Origin: Dromaius novaehollandiae
Taxonomy: Eukaryota; Chordata; Aves; Casuariiformes; Dromaiidae
DNA length: 64,000 nt
Assembly: GCF_036370855.1 (NCBI RefSeq)
Contig: NC_088102.1
Coordinates: 37,919,835-37,983,834 of the forward strand
Direction of reading: 5' to 3'
The notes under the pieces are model-generated. The model was given only the letters and a program-made list of their open reading frames with translations, was not told the DNA's origin and ran no database searches. Within the stretch, counting starts at the first letter, position 1, and every line of letters starts with the position of its first letter. The translations under genes were made by a program, and so were the position numbers. This document shows, in pieces, positions 1-11,900 of this stretch.

Positions 1-3000
1 AAAATTCTTTGCCTGGCAACAGCCTCGATACAACGCACACGGGCCATTGCAAAGACTGAACACGGTGTACGCTCACCTGCCTTCTAAGGCACACCAGCAA
101 CTGTTCTTTCAGAAAAATGTTAACGCAACTTGTTGATCATATTTCTTTGTTCTGGACTGCAAGTCAATACTTGTACAATGAATGTAATCTCTCTATCAAT
201 TGGCAGGATGGTATCGAATTAAATTCATGAATGCCTGTATTTACTGTATCAGTAATGCAGACCACCGAGGTAGCAAAAGTGAGAAGACTTAACTCATCTC
301 TGAGAAATGATGTAGAACAGCACTCTCTTCATTATAATCCAAATTATTACATAGCTAGTAGTTACTACATGCAAATACCAGGCAGCATATGCAGAGAAAA
401 TTGGAAATTCATAAAGGACACCAGTAACAACAATCTGAGGAAAGATTGCTCATGCAGTCAGAGATGTTAGACAAAGATAAAAGAGAGATGTGAGAAAACC
501 TAAGCATGAATATCTCGGGTCTGTTTTACATTAAAACTGTTACCCGGTATGAATGGGGCTGAGAGAGGTATTAGTACTACGCTGTATACTGTGCATGGGT
601 CCATTTAAACCGTATCTCAGCATCATGCCACTTAACCACCATTGTAATGAATAAAGCATTTAGAGGTTAAAACAATCAAGATAAAATTTTTCCAGATGAA
701 AATCCTATCACAGATCATATTAATTGCTTTAGCCACTGTGTTTAGTAATGCCCTGTGTCCAGTGTTAGAAGTTTTATGCGAGAAAATAAGCTTTGCAGTT
801 TCTGAGAGAGATACACACAGCCAAGCCAAGTGTCAACACTGAAAGCAATAGCAGTATGTTGGAGAAGTAACTGTGGGAGCAGTTTAACTTTAAATCATAA
901 TTACAAGTAGGCCTTGATTATCAAACCTAAAATTTACTGTCTGAAGAATTGGCCTTGGTTATTACAAAATAAATAGATGATTTCAAAACACTTTTTATTG
1001 GACATTCCCAAAACACTATTTAACGGAAGGTTGGAGGCTTCAGAAGAGAAATCAAGGCCAGATGGATCAGACTCCTCTTTAAGTATGTGGTTGCTTTGGT
1101 TCAAGGATTGAAACTTGTGAATGGAAATATTTTAAGGAATATTTTCGCTGTTTTTATTTGTCTAGCTAAGGCTTCAACACTATCAAAATAGTAACTTAAC
1201 AACCAGAAGCAATGCCAGCAATGACTGAAGAATAAGGCTGGTTTTCCAACATTTGTAGTTTTCTCCTTTTTACATAATTTTCTTCAGCACCTATACATGG
1301 AGATGATCATGGGTAGAAACATATGCAGTGGTCCTTCAAAGTCCTGGCACAATGCTACAATGACCTGCAAATCCTACAATGTATCCTGGCATCCTACCTG
1401 GGTATCCTGGCTAGCTGGTACCAGAACCTTGATTGTAGCCCAGGATGTGAAATATTATACAAAAATTGGCCATAATCAACCAGCCAAATAGAATAGACCG
1501 GCCCTTATCAAGTACTGATTTCAAAACTTTAATTACAGAAATCATAACCTTCATTCTATCTTGATATTAAATTATGCTAAACATCACATAAGACAGATGA
1601 GCTGTCTTTGATCTCCCTAGGTAGTTATTAGAGAACTGTATGGCTCGGAGATAACTAATTAACATGGCATCTTTAGCCTTTTGGATTTTTGGGCTGGAGG
1701 GTTGCACTTAAAACATATTACAAAATGGATACTGCTTTGAGGCGATATGCAACTGGAATCATTCTGTAGGCTCTCTCTTTGCCTTCCTCATCTTGTCAAG
1801 CCTGCAGTATGCACTAAAGGTTGGCTTTTTTGACTTGTCTAAGTCCTGAAGAAGTGCTACTTGCCTCATGACCAATAAAGATGGTCTTCGGGCCACAGGG
1901 AGTCTGCGCATATCCTGCACTGACCTCTGAAACTGCCACTATAGTGACTGTATCTACCATTTCCTTCCATTTATCTCGGTTCCAGGTCTGCCAGCGTCAC
2001 AACGGCGGGTGCCAGCCTCGCATCCTTTGTACGACAGCAACGTGAACAGCCTGCCCTGAGCCACGCTCAGGAAAGCTCTCCAGGCTGATACCTGTGTCAG
2101 TGCTTGCAGGGCAGGAACTACGTCTGGAGGTTGAGACTTTATGATGAGACCTCTAATTTCACAGCTGATTTGGAAATCAGATGCCAGGCTAAAATGACCC
2201 AGTCTGGCACTTCCTATGGCTCTCTCATATGTTCTAATACTTAGCTTCTCAGAAACAGCACCATCATGTGAACTGTTTGCGGGGTTTTGTGTTGGATAAG
2301 AGAATTATACATTAAAACAAAACAAAAGAAACACCCCACAGCCATGATCTCTTACATGATAGCAACACAGATGTTTTCAGATATCTCTATCTGCAGTTTG
2401 AAAAGAGAAGACAAGCAAAGTAAGGGGAAAGGTCAGATAGGAAAAAGGAATAAATATTGATCCAGATTGAAGATGCAGCTCTCAGGAAGCAAGTTCATCA
2501 GCAACCAAGTTTGTTTTAAAGATGTTTTAAAGGTAGAGTCTATTTCTTGGATACATTTATTTGGTATATTTGAATACATAGCTTTGTACGTCCTGTGAAG
2601 AATTAGTTGGGAGGGTATCAGATGAGGAGTCAAAGAGCAATCCAGGCTATAGTACCAAACAACAGATTGGTCTGACAATCTTCCTGTGTGTTACCAGACA
2701 GGAAAATAAGCATAGGAAAGAAGATGGTAGCTGTTGAAACGCTTACACACAAAGCGACACAAAACACTGTTTTTCCCTTAGCATGAACATTAAAACTGGA
2801 TTTTAATATCAGAAAAAACATGAAAAATGTCTGTCATTTATGCTGGCACTTTCTGAACACTTCTAGTAGTCTTTTATTCCAAATAAACACAGGAATAAAT
2901 TTCCAACCTAATACTTCTTTTGTGAGGTGATTTTACAAATTTCCCAAAATTTCAGGGCAGCAGCTTTTTGCTCAAATGTCTTATATGTATGGTAGTCTCA

Positions 3001-4330
3001 TGTCTGGAGCTTAAGTCATCTAGCGTAACTCCTGTGAAACAGCTAAGGAAGTTTTGGCACTTCAGGTTAGACAGGGAAGGGCGTTTATGCATGTAGTGGA
3101 AGAAAGCACAGAGATAGTTCTAGAAGAAGTGGACAATGAGATGGTCAAAGTTGCAACTATTTTTGGACTAAAAGGACTTGTAGTGAGGAGAGCAATTGCA
3201 GCTGCTGCTGACAGTTAATGCAGCAGTCTGTATTGAATAGGAACAAACTAGGTGTCCACAGGAGCATTTAAGTGCCTCAATCTCACAATAAGGAACATCA
3301 TATCTAATAATTATAAATACTGAATGGTTTGTCAGCTTCCCCAACCCCCAAAGCCAGCCAGTCTCAAAAGACAAAACCCAACAGCTCTACCATTTCTGCA
3401 CTGTACTGCCAGCAGCTTAAGATCCATATTAAAGCAGAGTGGGGAAAAAAAAACCACACATTTTTATGTTTCTTTAAAGTTTCCTTTATGGATATTTCTT
3501 TTATGTTTTTTCCAGACTTGCTGCTTGTTTTCTAGTAAGTATATCCCTGCCTTCACCCAGAAAGGTGAGTTCCCTTGCTGGATATAAACTTAACACTGAA
3601 ATGCAGACACTTACTGGCTAACTCACAGGGAGGAAAAGCTTGTAGTTTTTGCAAATGTTACTGCCTCGTGATGTACTGCTAATTGCATGTTTTTCTGAAA
3701 GGGCTTAGTGACTCTCATTCAGCATTAGATTAAGACTTGCTCTGTGCATTCGTGTCATGCTGCACATAAGCTGACAAAGCTCCTGGAATATAAAGCATTC
3801 AAAAGGGCGCTGTAGAGAATGGTTCCAGTTGTCAGACTGGTCTGGCTCGGATTACCTGCTCCACCTCAGCACCATCTATGCAGCTTGAGCTGCCTCCTTG
3901 CAGTCACTTGTTGAGCATTGCATAGCCTCCCTTGTTCCAGTGCAGGGACTTCTGCATTTGCTTTGCATGGACCCAGTTGGGATTTAAAATTACAGACAGC
4001 CAACTTAATTGTTGCAGGGTTAATTCACAAGCAGAACTGAGAACTGACTATATTCACCAGGAACTCCATAATTAATCTGAACACACCAGAGAAAGCAAAT
4101 GCACTGTCATGACCCTGGAAACCAGTGATTCAAAACTAGAAGTAACTAAGAAAAATGTAAGAGGAGATAAGACTTTTCTGGAAGATAAACCCATGCAAAA
4201 ACTACATTATAAACAATGGCAGGATAAGATCTCAAAAACCTGATTTACTCCCCTTGTAGATACTGAACAGTGCCAGATTATCAGAGTCATATTCTGGTGC
4301 ATTTGCTTTCATAAACACAGAAGTCTTGCT
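1..4330. other. Flanking/intergenic DNA, no gene recognised
   Basis: AT-rich sequence with only short open frames and no exon recognised on either strand. By synteny the gene upstream of GARIN2 should be GPHN (gephyrin). I looked for codons of the gephyrin C-terminus and found none, so any relation to a GPHN 3'UTR is only an inference from gene order. There is no tRNA, no clear transposon end and no long repeat in this stretch. Confidence 0.5.
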
Positions 4331-4340
4331 TGACAAAGAG

Positions 4341-4691
4341 CTAAGTGAATGGTGAAAATATCTTTAAAACAGTGGACTGGGCCCAAGAGAATCTGGAACA
4401 AGATGAAATCATCTGACCAAAATAAAATTGTAGACATAAGGCCACCAATGCAAAGAATACTGACATGTTACCAGCCACTAGCACAACAAAAAACTGTCCC
4501 ACCAGACTGACGAGAAAGTATGCAAAGCGGCCTTCATCAGTATGTGGTATTATACTCATGTTGATTTTACTGTGGCCCAAGCTAGTCCGAAAGTATACCA
4601 TTGCCAAACAGAAATCAGAAAGATCAGCAAGACGGGTGAGAGTTACCACATCAAGGATGTAAAGCGCATCAAAAACAACAACACATTATTA
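4341..4691 (-). other. Unexplained hydrophobic open frame, possible relic of a membrane-protein gene
   Basis: On the minus strand a frame stays open for about 115 codons, from a TAA near 4690 to a stop just below 4341. Its central part is strongly hydrophobic, with a likely membrane segment around FFVVLVAGNM and a second one just after it (FFALVALCLQFYF), preceded by a polar stretch with HTDEGR. A minus-strand acceptor-like CAAACAG lies close upstream. I do not recognise the family. It could be a decayed retrocopy, an exon of an unknown gene, or chance. The opposite strand is also open for 65 codons over part of it, which weakens the coding case. Confidence 0.25.
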
Positions 4692-4799
4692 CCTGTTTGA
4701 CAAAAGCATTTACTAACTGGGAGGTTTGTCTGTTGTAGCGAAGCAACCAATCACTTCATCATTTTGAAAAGTTATGTTGTTTGGACCAATAAGTGGTAC

Positions 4800-5648
4800 C
4801 TAATTCTACAACCATGTGCACACAGCTGATAGCTCGTATCTCAGGGAGCACAGTGCAAATGCATGGCAAGTAGATAAAGCTGCATCTTCCAAATACTCTC
4901 CCAGCATCCACAGTGTTTGTGGGAAGGACTTCCAAAGCTCAGCTAAGCAGAGTGTAAAGCATTATTTGCTTTGTTTTGTTCTCACTCCCACCTACTTGTT
5001 TTAGTTCATGTCTCTTAGCTTTTGTATTAGAGTAAACAATGAGAAGCCACCCTCACCTTGCCAACCATAATTTTATAGATGGCTACCTTGTGGATTAAGA
5101 AGCCTAATCTATGTAGTCAGCCTTTGTGTCCATACTTAGTCTCACAGGGGCAATAATTTGGATCACCTTTGTTGCCCCTCTTTGCACTTTCTTCAGTTTT
5201 TCTATATTCTTTTTGAGATAAAGGGACCAGAACTACACATAGGATTCAAAGGCATAACTGTCACAAAAGCATAACGATGATCTCCATGTGTTCGCTATTT
5301 CCTAATAATGAATCTGTTTTACACTGCTTCTGAACAATGTGTTTTTACAGATCTACTATACCTTAAAATCTCATTCTTTATTGATAATAGTTAATCTAGA
5401 GACAGTCATTAGAGACGACAAATTAGGAAAATATTTTCCTCACATGTATCATTTTACAGTTCTCTGTGTTGAATTTCCTCAGCTGTTTTATCACACTTCC
5501 ACTCAACTTTGAGCAATCCTTCTGCAATTCTTTGTAGTTGTCCTTGCCCTTTATACCACAAATATCTTAGTATCATCAGCAAGCTCTGTCAGTTCCCCAT
5601 TCATCCCTTTTCTAGGTCATTTTCTAATATATTTACTAGCAGAAGTCC
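4800..5648 (-). mobile_element. CR1 LINE remnant, reverse-transcriptase C-terminal region plus 3' part
   Basis: Read on the minus strand, 5645-5570 encodes a decayed version of the CR1 reverse-transcriptase segment that ends in the DDTK box: a codon run for DDTKIF follows text resembling LEKG...ELADDTK. It continues into the characteristic CR1 3' text, with matches to 'GTGCAAAGAGGGGCAACAAA', 'CTGGTCCCTTTATCTCAAAA' and 'ATCTATAAAATTATGG'. Many stops and indels show that it is inactive. The boundaries are approximate, because the sequence fades into unique DNA near 4.8 kb and the 5' part is missing, as is usual for 5'-truncated LINEs. CR1 is the dominant LINE of birds, crocodilians and turtles, which supports the organism call. 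Confidence 0.75.
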
Positions 5649-5712
5649 TGCAGACTCATATGCCAGGAAAGGGGGTATTTGTGGGGGAGGAGGTAGGAGA
5701 AGAGGTATTTAA

Positions 5713-6183
5713 ATCCACTTCTGCTATTTCCTAATCCTTTGCTATTTCAGGAGCGATAAGGAGCTCAAGAAAACTTACGAGACCCTAACATCTTGGCAAA
5801 ATGACATCTGTAAACAGCCACATTACTTGGAGCCCATAAATAGCAATACAAACACAAACTGCTACCAGGTCTCCGCTATCAAAGCCTTTGGAGATGTCCT
5901 CATGAGATTTAGAGGTGCCATACAGCCCCATCCCGGCTTCATGGCAACAGTCGCCCAGGCAGTCGCTGGTCTTTCAACCCTCTCTGTCAGCGTGCCCCTT
6001 TTTACAGCTGCGAAGCAGTGGGAGGGTGGGGGTGTCACTCACCAGCTTTGGCCCAGCTACATGGAGCAAAGTGTGACTGGACCATACTCCAGACCAGGTG
6101 ACCTCTCTTCAGCCTCAGGTGTCCACGGCAAGGTGAGTTCTTATGAAGGGCAAAGGAAGGTGTCCATGGCCCACACAAGTTAA
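5713..6183 (+). other. Open frame bounded by splice-like sites, candidate exon of unknown gene
   Basis: This frame is open for 156 codons (TAA at 5710-5712; stop near 6183), long for this region. A good acceptor (pyrimidine tract ending CTATTTCAG at 5750) and a strong donor (GGCAAG|GTGAGT, gt at 6133) lie in the same frame and would define an exon at 5751-6132. The predicted peptide begins SDKELKKTYETL and contains FGDVLMRFRG and GLSTLSVSVPLF. I do not recognise it. It lies just beyond the CR1 relic, so an unrecognised repeat is possible. Joined straight to the GARIN2 exon at 12525 it would hit a TGA at the start codon of that exon, so at most it could be a 5'UTR exon of that gene. Confidence 0.3.
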
Positions 6184-7400
6184 TTCCACATATGGACAGA
6201 TTTATTGGTATAGGTATATACCAAAATATAAAATAACCATAAGATAACCATATAAACCAAAATACAACAAAAATAAAATATCTCATAAAAGCAAACCATA
6301 AACTTCACAAGTGTGCCGCTCCAGCCCATCACCATCATTTCCACGCACAGCTCATGGTGCCTGGTGCACCCCGTGGCCCCTGCCCTGCCAGCTCAGGGGT
6401 GCCAGCACGCCTCTGCTTGTGGGCTCTGCGTGCACAGCCCTGCCATCGCAGCAGGTCTCCAGGCCTGGCCCCACTGCAGGGCTGCTCCCCACTCGGCAAG
6501 GCTGCAGCTCTGCCCTCCCGTAGGCCACCACAGCCTAGCTGGCCAGGCCCTGGAGGTAGAGTGGATTTTTTTTTCCAGCTCCGAACACTTGGTGTAAAAA
6601 TAGACATTGCCATATACTCAGGACACTTGTTCTATGTAGCGCATTCTTTCCCCCCCTGCACCTAATGTGATGAGGAGTATTAAAAATTAGCATCCCACTT
6701 CGCTCAAAAATTAGCTTCTATTCACAATTCTCAGATTTTTTTTTTTATTTTGCTCTTTTCTCCCCCTTGTAGAGATCTTCCCTGACTTCCACTGTGGAAG
6801 GCCTGAAACATCCGAGAGCAAGTTTCCCCTGGAGAGAAGCATGCGCTAGGGCAAGCTAAATACTGTTTCTCTAGAGCGCTGTAGTCCCCAGCACGCCGGT
6901 GAAGTGGTGGTAGCTCGGCACCTGGCACACGCTGCGGGCTGGAGGGGAGGCAGCGAGGGAGCTTGCACTGCTGCCACTTCCACCATTAATTACTGTTGCT
7001 TATTTTGTAATTGTGTAGGTACAAGGAAAGAGAGGTTATCTGCACAAATCATGAAAGATTAGAAATAATGGCAAGGAGCCCTGGTAAATGAGTATCTTCC
7101 TTTAATTTCCTCTAATTTGATCTGATAATGGAGACTGCATTGATTACCTCAGTTGAGGATCTGTCCTATACTGTGTGAAAAGACCCGCTTTGGTCGCTTG
7201 ACAGCTATGCTATACTATTGGTACATTTTCCCTACTATGCCTGATCGCTTATTGTGGTTTATAGCCAGCCCACTAGTGCGGACAGCCTCTTCAGGTATGC
7301 GGCTGTTTTAGTACGCTGTTGCATCAGTCCGGAGAACAGCCAGCTGACCTAGGCAATCTCATCTGAGGCAAGACCACCCTGGTGCACACATGAAGAAGTT
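6184..7400. other. Intergenic: AT-rich block next to a GC-rich patch
   Basis: At 6185-6300 the sequence is very AT-rich and carries an AATAAA motif on the minus strand near 6200. From 6310 to 6560 it turns abruptly GC-rich and Pro/Ala-coding in several frames, which is compositional rather than genic. The join resembles the polyA end of a minus-strand LTR or transcript, but I could not match it to a family. Nothing else is recognised up to 7.4 kb. Confidence 0.3.
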
Positions 7401-8237
7401 GGAATGAAAAAAATTGGTGCTTAATACTTTACTACAGATTCCTTGTATTTGGACGAGTTCCTGGAACAGGCAGGTTCACAGTGAAGATTGGTGGGAAACC
7501 TCTCGGGAGGGGGCTCTGACTACCCCCCCGGTGGGCAACTGTGCTGCGCTGCAGGCGGATTGTGGCGGACAGATGAGTGAACTTTTGCCTTAAACATTTC
7601 TTGGTACATAAGGTGCAAGCAAACCATAACCCCGAACAAGCCATCTGTTCCCGGCGGAAACAGGACTGAGCTGCTGCGACCCCCGAAATGGTCTCCCTGC
7701 AACCACCCAGGACACACCGAGCCTGCGCTGAACCAGGTCACGATCGGGCAGAGACTTTGGGACCTGGACTGTAAATTATTGCTGCTTAGCACAACTTTTA
7801 TAAAACTTGCTTAGCATGAGTAGCTAAATTTGCTGAAGCCTTAGGCCGCACTCCCTAGTTCAGTGAGAAAGGGTCCCAGAGCTGGTGCAGGCGGGAATGA
7901 TAAGGGAGTTACCAGCAATTTGCATTCCTGTGCACTGCTCAAACAGTGCTAATTGCTGGAGTTACCTACCACCTCTTTGTCAGGACCTTGAGAGATGATG
8001 GCGGGACCGGAGGAATGAAGACACACCTGTCTGCAGAAACTGCAACAGTAAAGATAAGGGAGAAAAGAAACAGCCTGCCTAGGAACAACGATGAGACCCA
8101 ATAAGGAGCAGGAGACCCCAGACCCAAAAAATTACTATTGGTCTGAACTACCACATGGGGGTGGGAAACTTGATTTGAAAAAAGCTATAATTGCCCAGGG
8201 ATTTCTTTGTTCGGGGTCCCTCTTCGGAGGCACCCAA

Positions 8238-8366
8238 CTCGAGCTGTAACCACTGCACGCGTGTCATTACAATTTATTTATTTAATTTGCCTTGATTTGG
8301 CTCCAAGCTTTTCAGCGGGAACCTAGGGTCGGACCCTGCTCGAGTTGTAATTACTGCACGCGCATC
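8238..8366 (+). repeat. Diverged 28-nt direct repeat inside the LTR-like element
   Basis: The 28-nt text at 8238-8265 (CTCGAGCTGTAACC...) recurs at 8339-8366 (CTCGAGTTGTAATT...), 101 nt apart. The copies differ at five positions, all transitions. Upstream of both copies the related text GGTCC/GGTCGGACCC also recurs, so the duplication probably covers a longer, more diverged R/U5-like segment. Confidence 0.6.
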
Positions 8367-8417
8367 GCCAAAACTTACACCCAGGGTGAAGAGGACCCAC
8401 CTACCACCAGACGGGAG

Positions 8418-8434
8418 CCCCCCCCCCCCCCCCC
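8418..8434 (+). repeat. Homopolymer C17
   Basis: Seventeen consecutive C residues lie 70 nt before the (TC)n tract. Such runs are prone to length error in assembly and could form an i-motif or, on the other strand, G-quadruplex-like structure. Confidence 0.9.
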
Positions 8435-8503
8435 GCCAGGACTCCCAAAGGAAGAGGACCAACAGGAGGCCGCTGGATCCACGGGTGGTGATATATTTCT
8501 TTC

Positions 8504-8506
<3 letters not shown>

Positions 8507-8566
<60 letters not shown>

Positions 8567-8572
8567 CCCCCC
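8507..8572 (+). repeat. (TC)n microsatellite ending in a C run
   Basis: About 28 TC dinucleotides run from 8507 to 8564, followed by a C run to 8572 and then a T/C-rich tail to about 8600. The open frames here on both strands (poly-Leu/Ser and poly-Arg/Glu) are artefacts of this repeat. Confidence 0.95.
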
Positions 8573-8930
8573 TTTTTCTCTCTTTTTCCCTCTCTTTTGT
8601 TGAATGTTGGTAAGATCTGTTTGAAACGTGTGGCACAGGACTTGTCTAGCTAGTTGCAGTATTCACCATTGAATTATCCTATTTGACCACATGCCTTATT
8701 TGTGTTAATAAATCTTAAACTGGTTGGCTGGTGTCGTTTCACCTTAATTCACTCCAAGGGCATCACAAACTTGGTCATTGGTCCCAAGGGGAGGGAGGTC
8801 GTCCTGAACGACTCCTTTCAGGCCGCGACAGGGATCAGCTCCCGGGAACTTACTGGTAGCATGAACTGGAGCTGACGCCGATTGTGGCTGGTTTTTTGTG
8901 GTGTACTGTTCTGTTTCTGAAAACACAGCC

Positions 8931-11900
8931 TACCACTGCTTTTGGGTTAGCATTAGGCAGCTGTGCAACACTAAAGGTATTGAATAATGAAGAAGAAAAT
9001 GGCCTGAGAGCTACTTATCCACCAGCACTTCAGGAGAGGAGAGGTATACATAGAGATGCAGTGCTACTTGAACCTATCTAAATTAAAGGTAGTTGGTTGG
9101 CACCATATTTCCATTAGTGTCTTTCTGTAATTTACTCCCTACTGGTGAAATCCAATCAATTTGCTCAGCATGCTATAAAAAGTCAGCGAACAGAGCAGAA
9201 GACAGGGCTTAATATGCTGTTGGCAGCCTGCATTGCTAAGGAGTCATGCTGCTGCCTCCTCCATTAGCTGGAGTTTTTTGAAGAGGTGGTGGCTAGGGTT
9301 AGATTAAAACAAAAATAACAATTTATTTCATTACAGGAGGGAAAAGAAAGGCCTTACAAAATTTGCCTTGAAAAACTGATAGACACATTTCTTACAATAG
9401 CCAGCAGCCCTTAGTCCATAGCCCTTACAATAGCCAGTACTGAAGCATTACCCTGAAACTGAGAGAGTCTGATGGCAACACATTAGAGTGAAGAGTGATG
9501 AGTGAGGCAGAGATGCCTGCATTAGCTAGTGCTGCCCATGCCAGAACATACACATGGCACAACAGAGCATCATATGATAATGTTATCTTAGGTCTGAAAG
9601 TGCTGTTTTCCTGCATTACAGAAGTTCTGGCAGCTCTGCTGTTTCCTAATACAATCTTAGCTCAGTCTCTCCTCTGGTATCTGCTCACCGCACTTACTGC
9701 ACAGTCCAAACAAGTGTATGCAATGCTGCTCAGTGTATGAAATGCCGTATTTGGAGTAGGTAGAAAGGACTGGCATCTTCCATGTCTTAGGCAAGAGCTG
9801 TGACAACTTGACTGTGGAGTCAGTCTCCTTCAGCTCACTCACCTGTGTTGATGTTCATAATTACATGTCCATTGTCCAGAGAGGAAAGGGAAATTCAGTT
9901 TTGAAAAATGGCTTTGTTGTTGCCGGTTTTGCTAGACCAATTTATGCATCTCTGTCCACATATTTACATAGCTGTAAAGCAGCTGGAAAAGAAAAATATT
10001 TTAGGGGCTAACCCATTGCTTCCCAGACTGGATCAGAGATGTCTTGTATGGTGGAGAGAGCAGAAAGCGTTTCCGCTGGACAGAGCTATGTCAGCACATA
10101 GTATTATCAGACAGTTCAGAAGCTCTTCTACGCTGGGCCTCATCTAAGCAACTGTGGATGTGCACCTATACAAAGGAGGCTGTGTATCTGCAAAGAAGTA
10201 CAGTGGTTCTTCAAACTGTTTCCCTCAATCAGACAACATAATCCTCATTTTGCAGTATTGATTCCGCTTCAACCAGCTTGTTGCTCAGTCATGGCCTGAA
10301 CTCTTGTCTATGCACCAGGCTGAGCTGGAAGCAGTAGTGTTATTACACACAGTGAAAAAACAGTTAACTCAAAGTCATAGGCTGATTGTGACATCCCTTG
10401 GCTGAACAAAAAAGTTACTTGGGAGAAATAATATATACAGAGAAGCCATAAGTTACAAACCAGAGCAAGACACATGAGTACAAGCTCCATTTTCAATTAG
10501 CTCATTAACACCCTGGACCTGTCTCAGGGTCCTGAGTGCACCAATAGGCCTTAATTACCCTGAGCAGCCTCACCTGAGACCCACACCCACACCCTGCACC
10601 CTTGACTCTGGCAGCTACATTTAAGCTCAGTCTGGAGTATGTAGTGCTTGCCTGAGCTATGCTATAGGTGTATCTGTCTCCAGCCCTGTCTCCTGGATGG
10701 ACTTCTTGGACCTGTGTTGTAGCCTTGTCTCTGGCCCTGTCTCCTGCTGCTTCTCACTGGACTCTCTGGATGGCCTGCTGACCTGGTTAATCACCTTGGC
10801 TTGCCCGGGACTGTCAATGGACCCTGTTAGCACCACCCTGCTCTGCCCATACTTGTGTATTCTGTGAGGCTGTGTTCTGGCTGGTGAGAGCACTGCCTCT
10901 GCTGAGGTCACCGTGGGCTCTCAGCTCCTTCATGGAGGAGACCCACTCTTGCTTTATCCCTGGCAGCCTGCACTGAGCAGACTACACCCATGCAAAAATC
11001 TCTAATGTTATCTTGCCCTTAATGTGTTCATGTTGTGTGAATCTGCACAACCTGTAACCACGGTGCCCTGAGTTAACTGAGAAACCTAACTGCTGCGGGG
11101 GTGCGGACCAAGCCACGTATTGTGAGGCCAGCAGTGATGGGGCTGAGCTCCTCCAGTCTGCCCCTGCCTACCTATTATGACAAAAACTGCTGCCCTTTTT
11201 ACAGGCATTCATGTATCATCACTCTTTAAAGAAACTCAAGCAGGGAGCCTGGATCATCGAGAACTTGCCTGATGTTGCTGACCATGGGCCTCTAGTGCCA
11301 AGAGCGTTCCAGTGGGCTCCTCGGAACAGGCTAGTGCGCTCCCGTCCGCTGTTTTCCTAGATATACTCTGTCTAAGACATGGATTTACCAATGTGAAACA
11401 AGGTAGGAACTGGAAGTAGAAATCTACTACCTCTATTTCTTTAAATAAGCCAGAGGCAGGATATTTCTAGTCTTTTTGTCATTCTGCCACTTACTGAGCA
11501 GTCTTGAATAAATCATTTGACTTTTGTATCTACCTGGGATAATAGCGATTAGCTGTTTAACAAAGATTTATGAAATGTAATTAATGAGTAGCCTTGGGCT
11601 TTTTTTTTCTCCTTAATAGGTCAATCAATAGTATGTTACTTATTCTCCAGCTTTTGTGCTAGTCAGCTTGGTCAGCTGCTGGAGAGTTTCTACTCCAGAG
11701 CATCCCCGAAGTCCTGCCATCTTGACTCCTGACAAAAACTTTGTAATCCAAGAGGCACAAAGATAGAAGTCACCTAGCTGTCATCCCAGAGCAGCACTGA
11801 GTACAGCCCAAGGGTTTCCATTATTATTTGCAAAGTATGTCACTGTATTCATATAGAAATACAGCTACTAAAATGCTATTATCTTAATAGTGGCAAAAAA

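Larger units (their letters stand above)
7430..8930 (+). mobile_element. LTR-like endogenous retrovirus remnant (boundaries uncertain)
   Basis: Several retroviral LTR hallmarks occur in order on the plus strand. A TATA-like GCTATAATTG at about 8184 is followed by the R-type text TTTGTTCGGGGTCCCTC, a degenerate polyA region (TTTATTTATTT), and later a second polyA signal (TTAATAAATC near 8706) followed by TTGGCTGGTGTCGTTTCACC and a plausible LTR end at GCATCACA (about 8768). GC-rich sequence after 8768 looks like a leader. Upstream, 7430-7780 is GC-rich with no intact frame. No gag, pol or env frame is intact, and neither a clear primer-binding site nor target-site duplications could be fixed, so this may be a solo LTR or two overlapping LTR fragments. 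It is inactive. Confidence 0.45.

Noticed and set aside
1-600. GPHN 3' end expected from synteny
   Set aside because: No recognisable gephyrin C-terminal codons were found. The gene probably ends upstream of the window.
8274-8636. Frames with poly-Leu/Ser and poly-Arg/Glu
   Set aside because: They are translations of the (TC)n microsatellite and C run.
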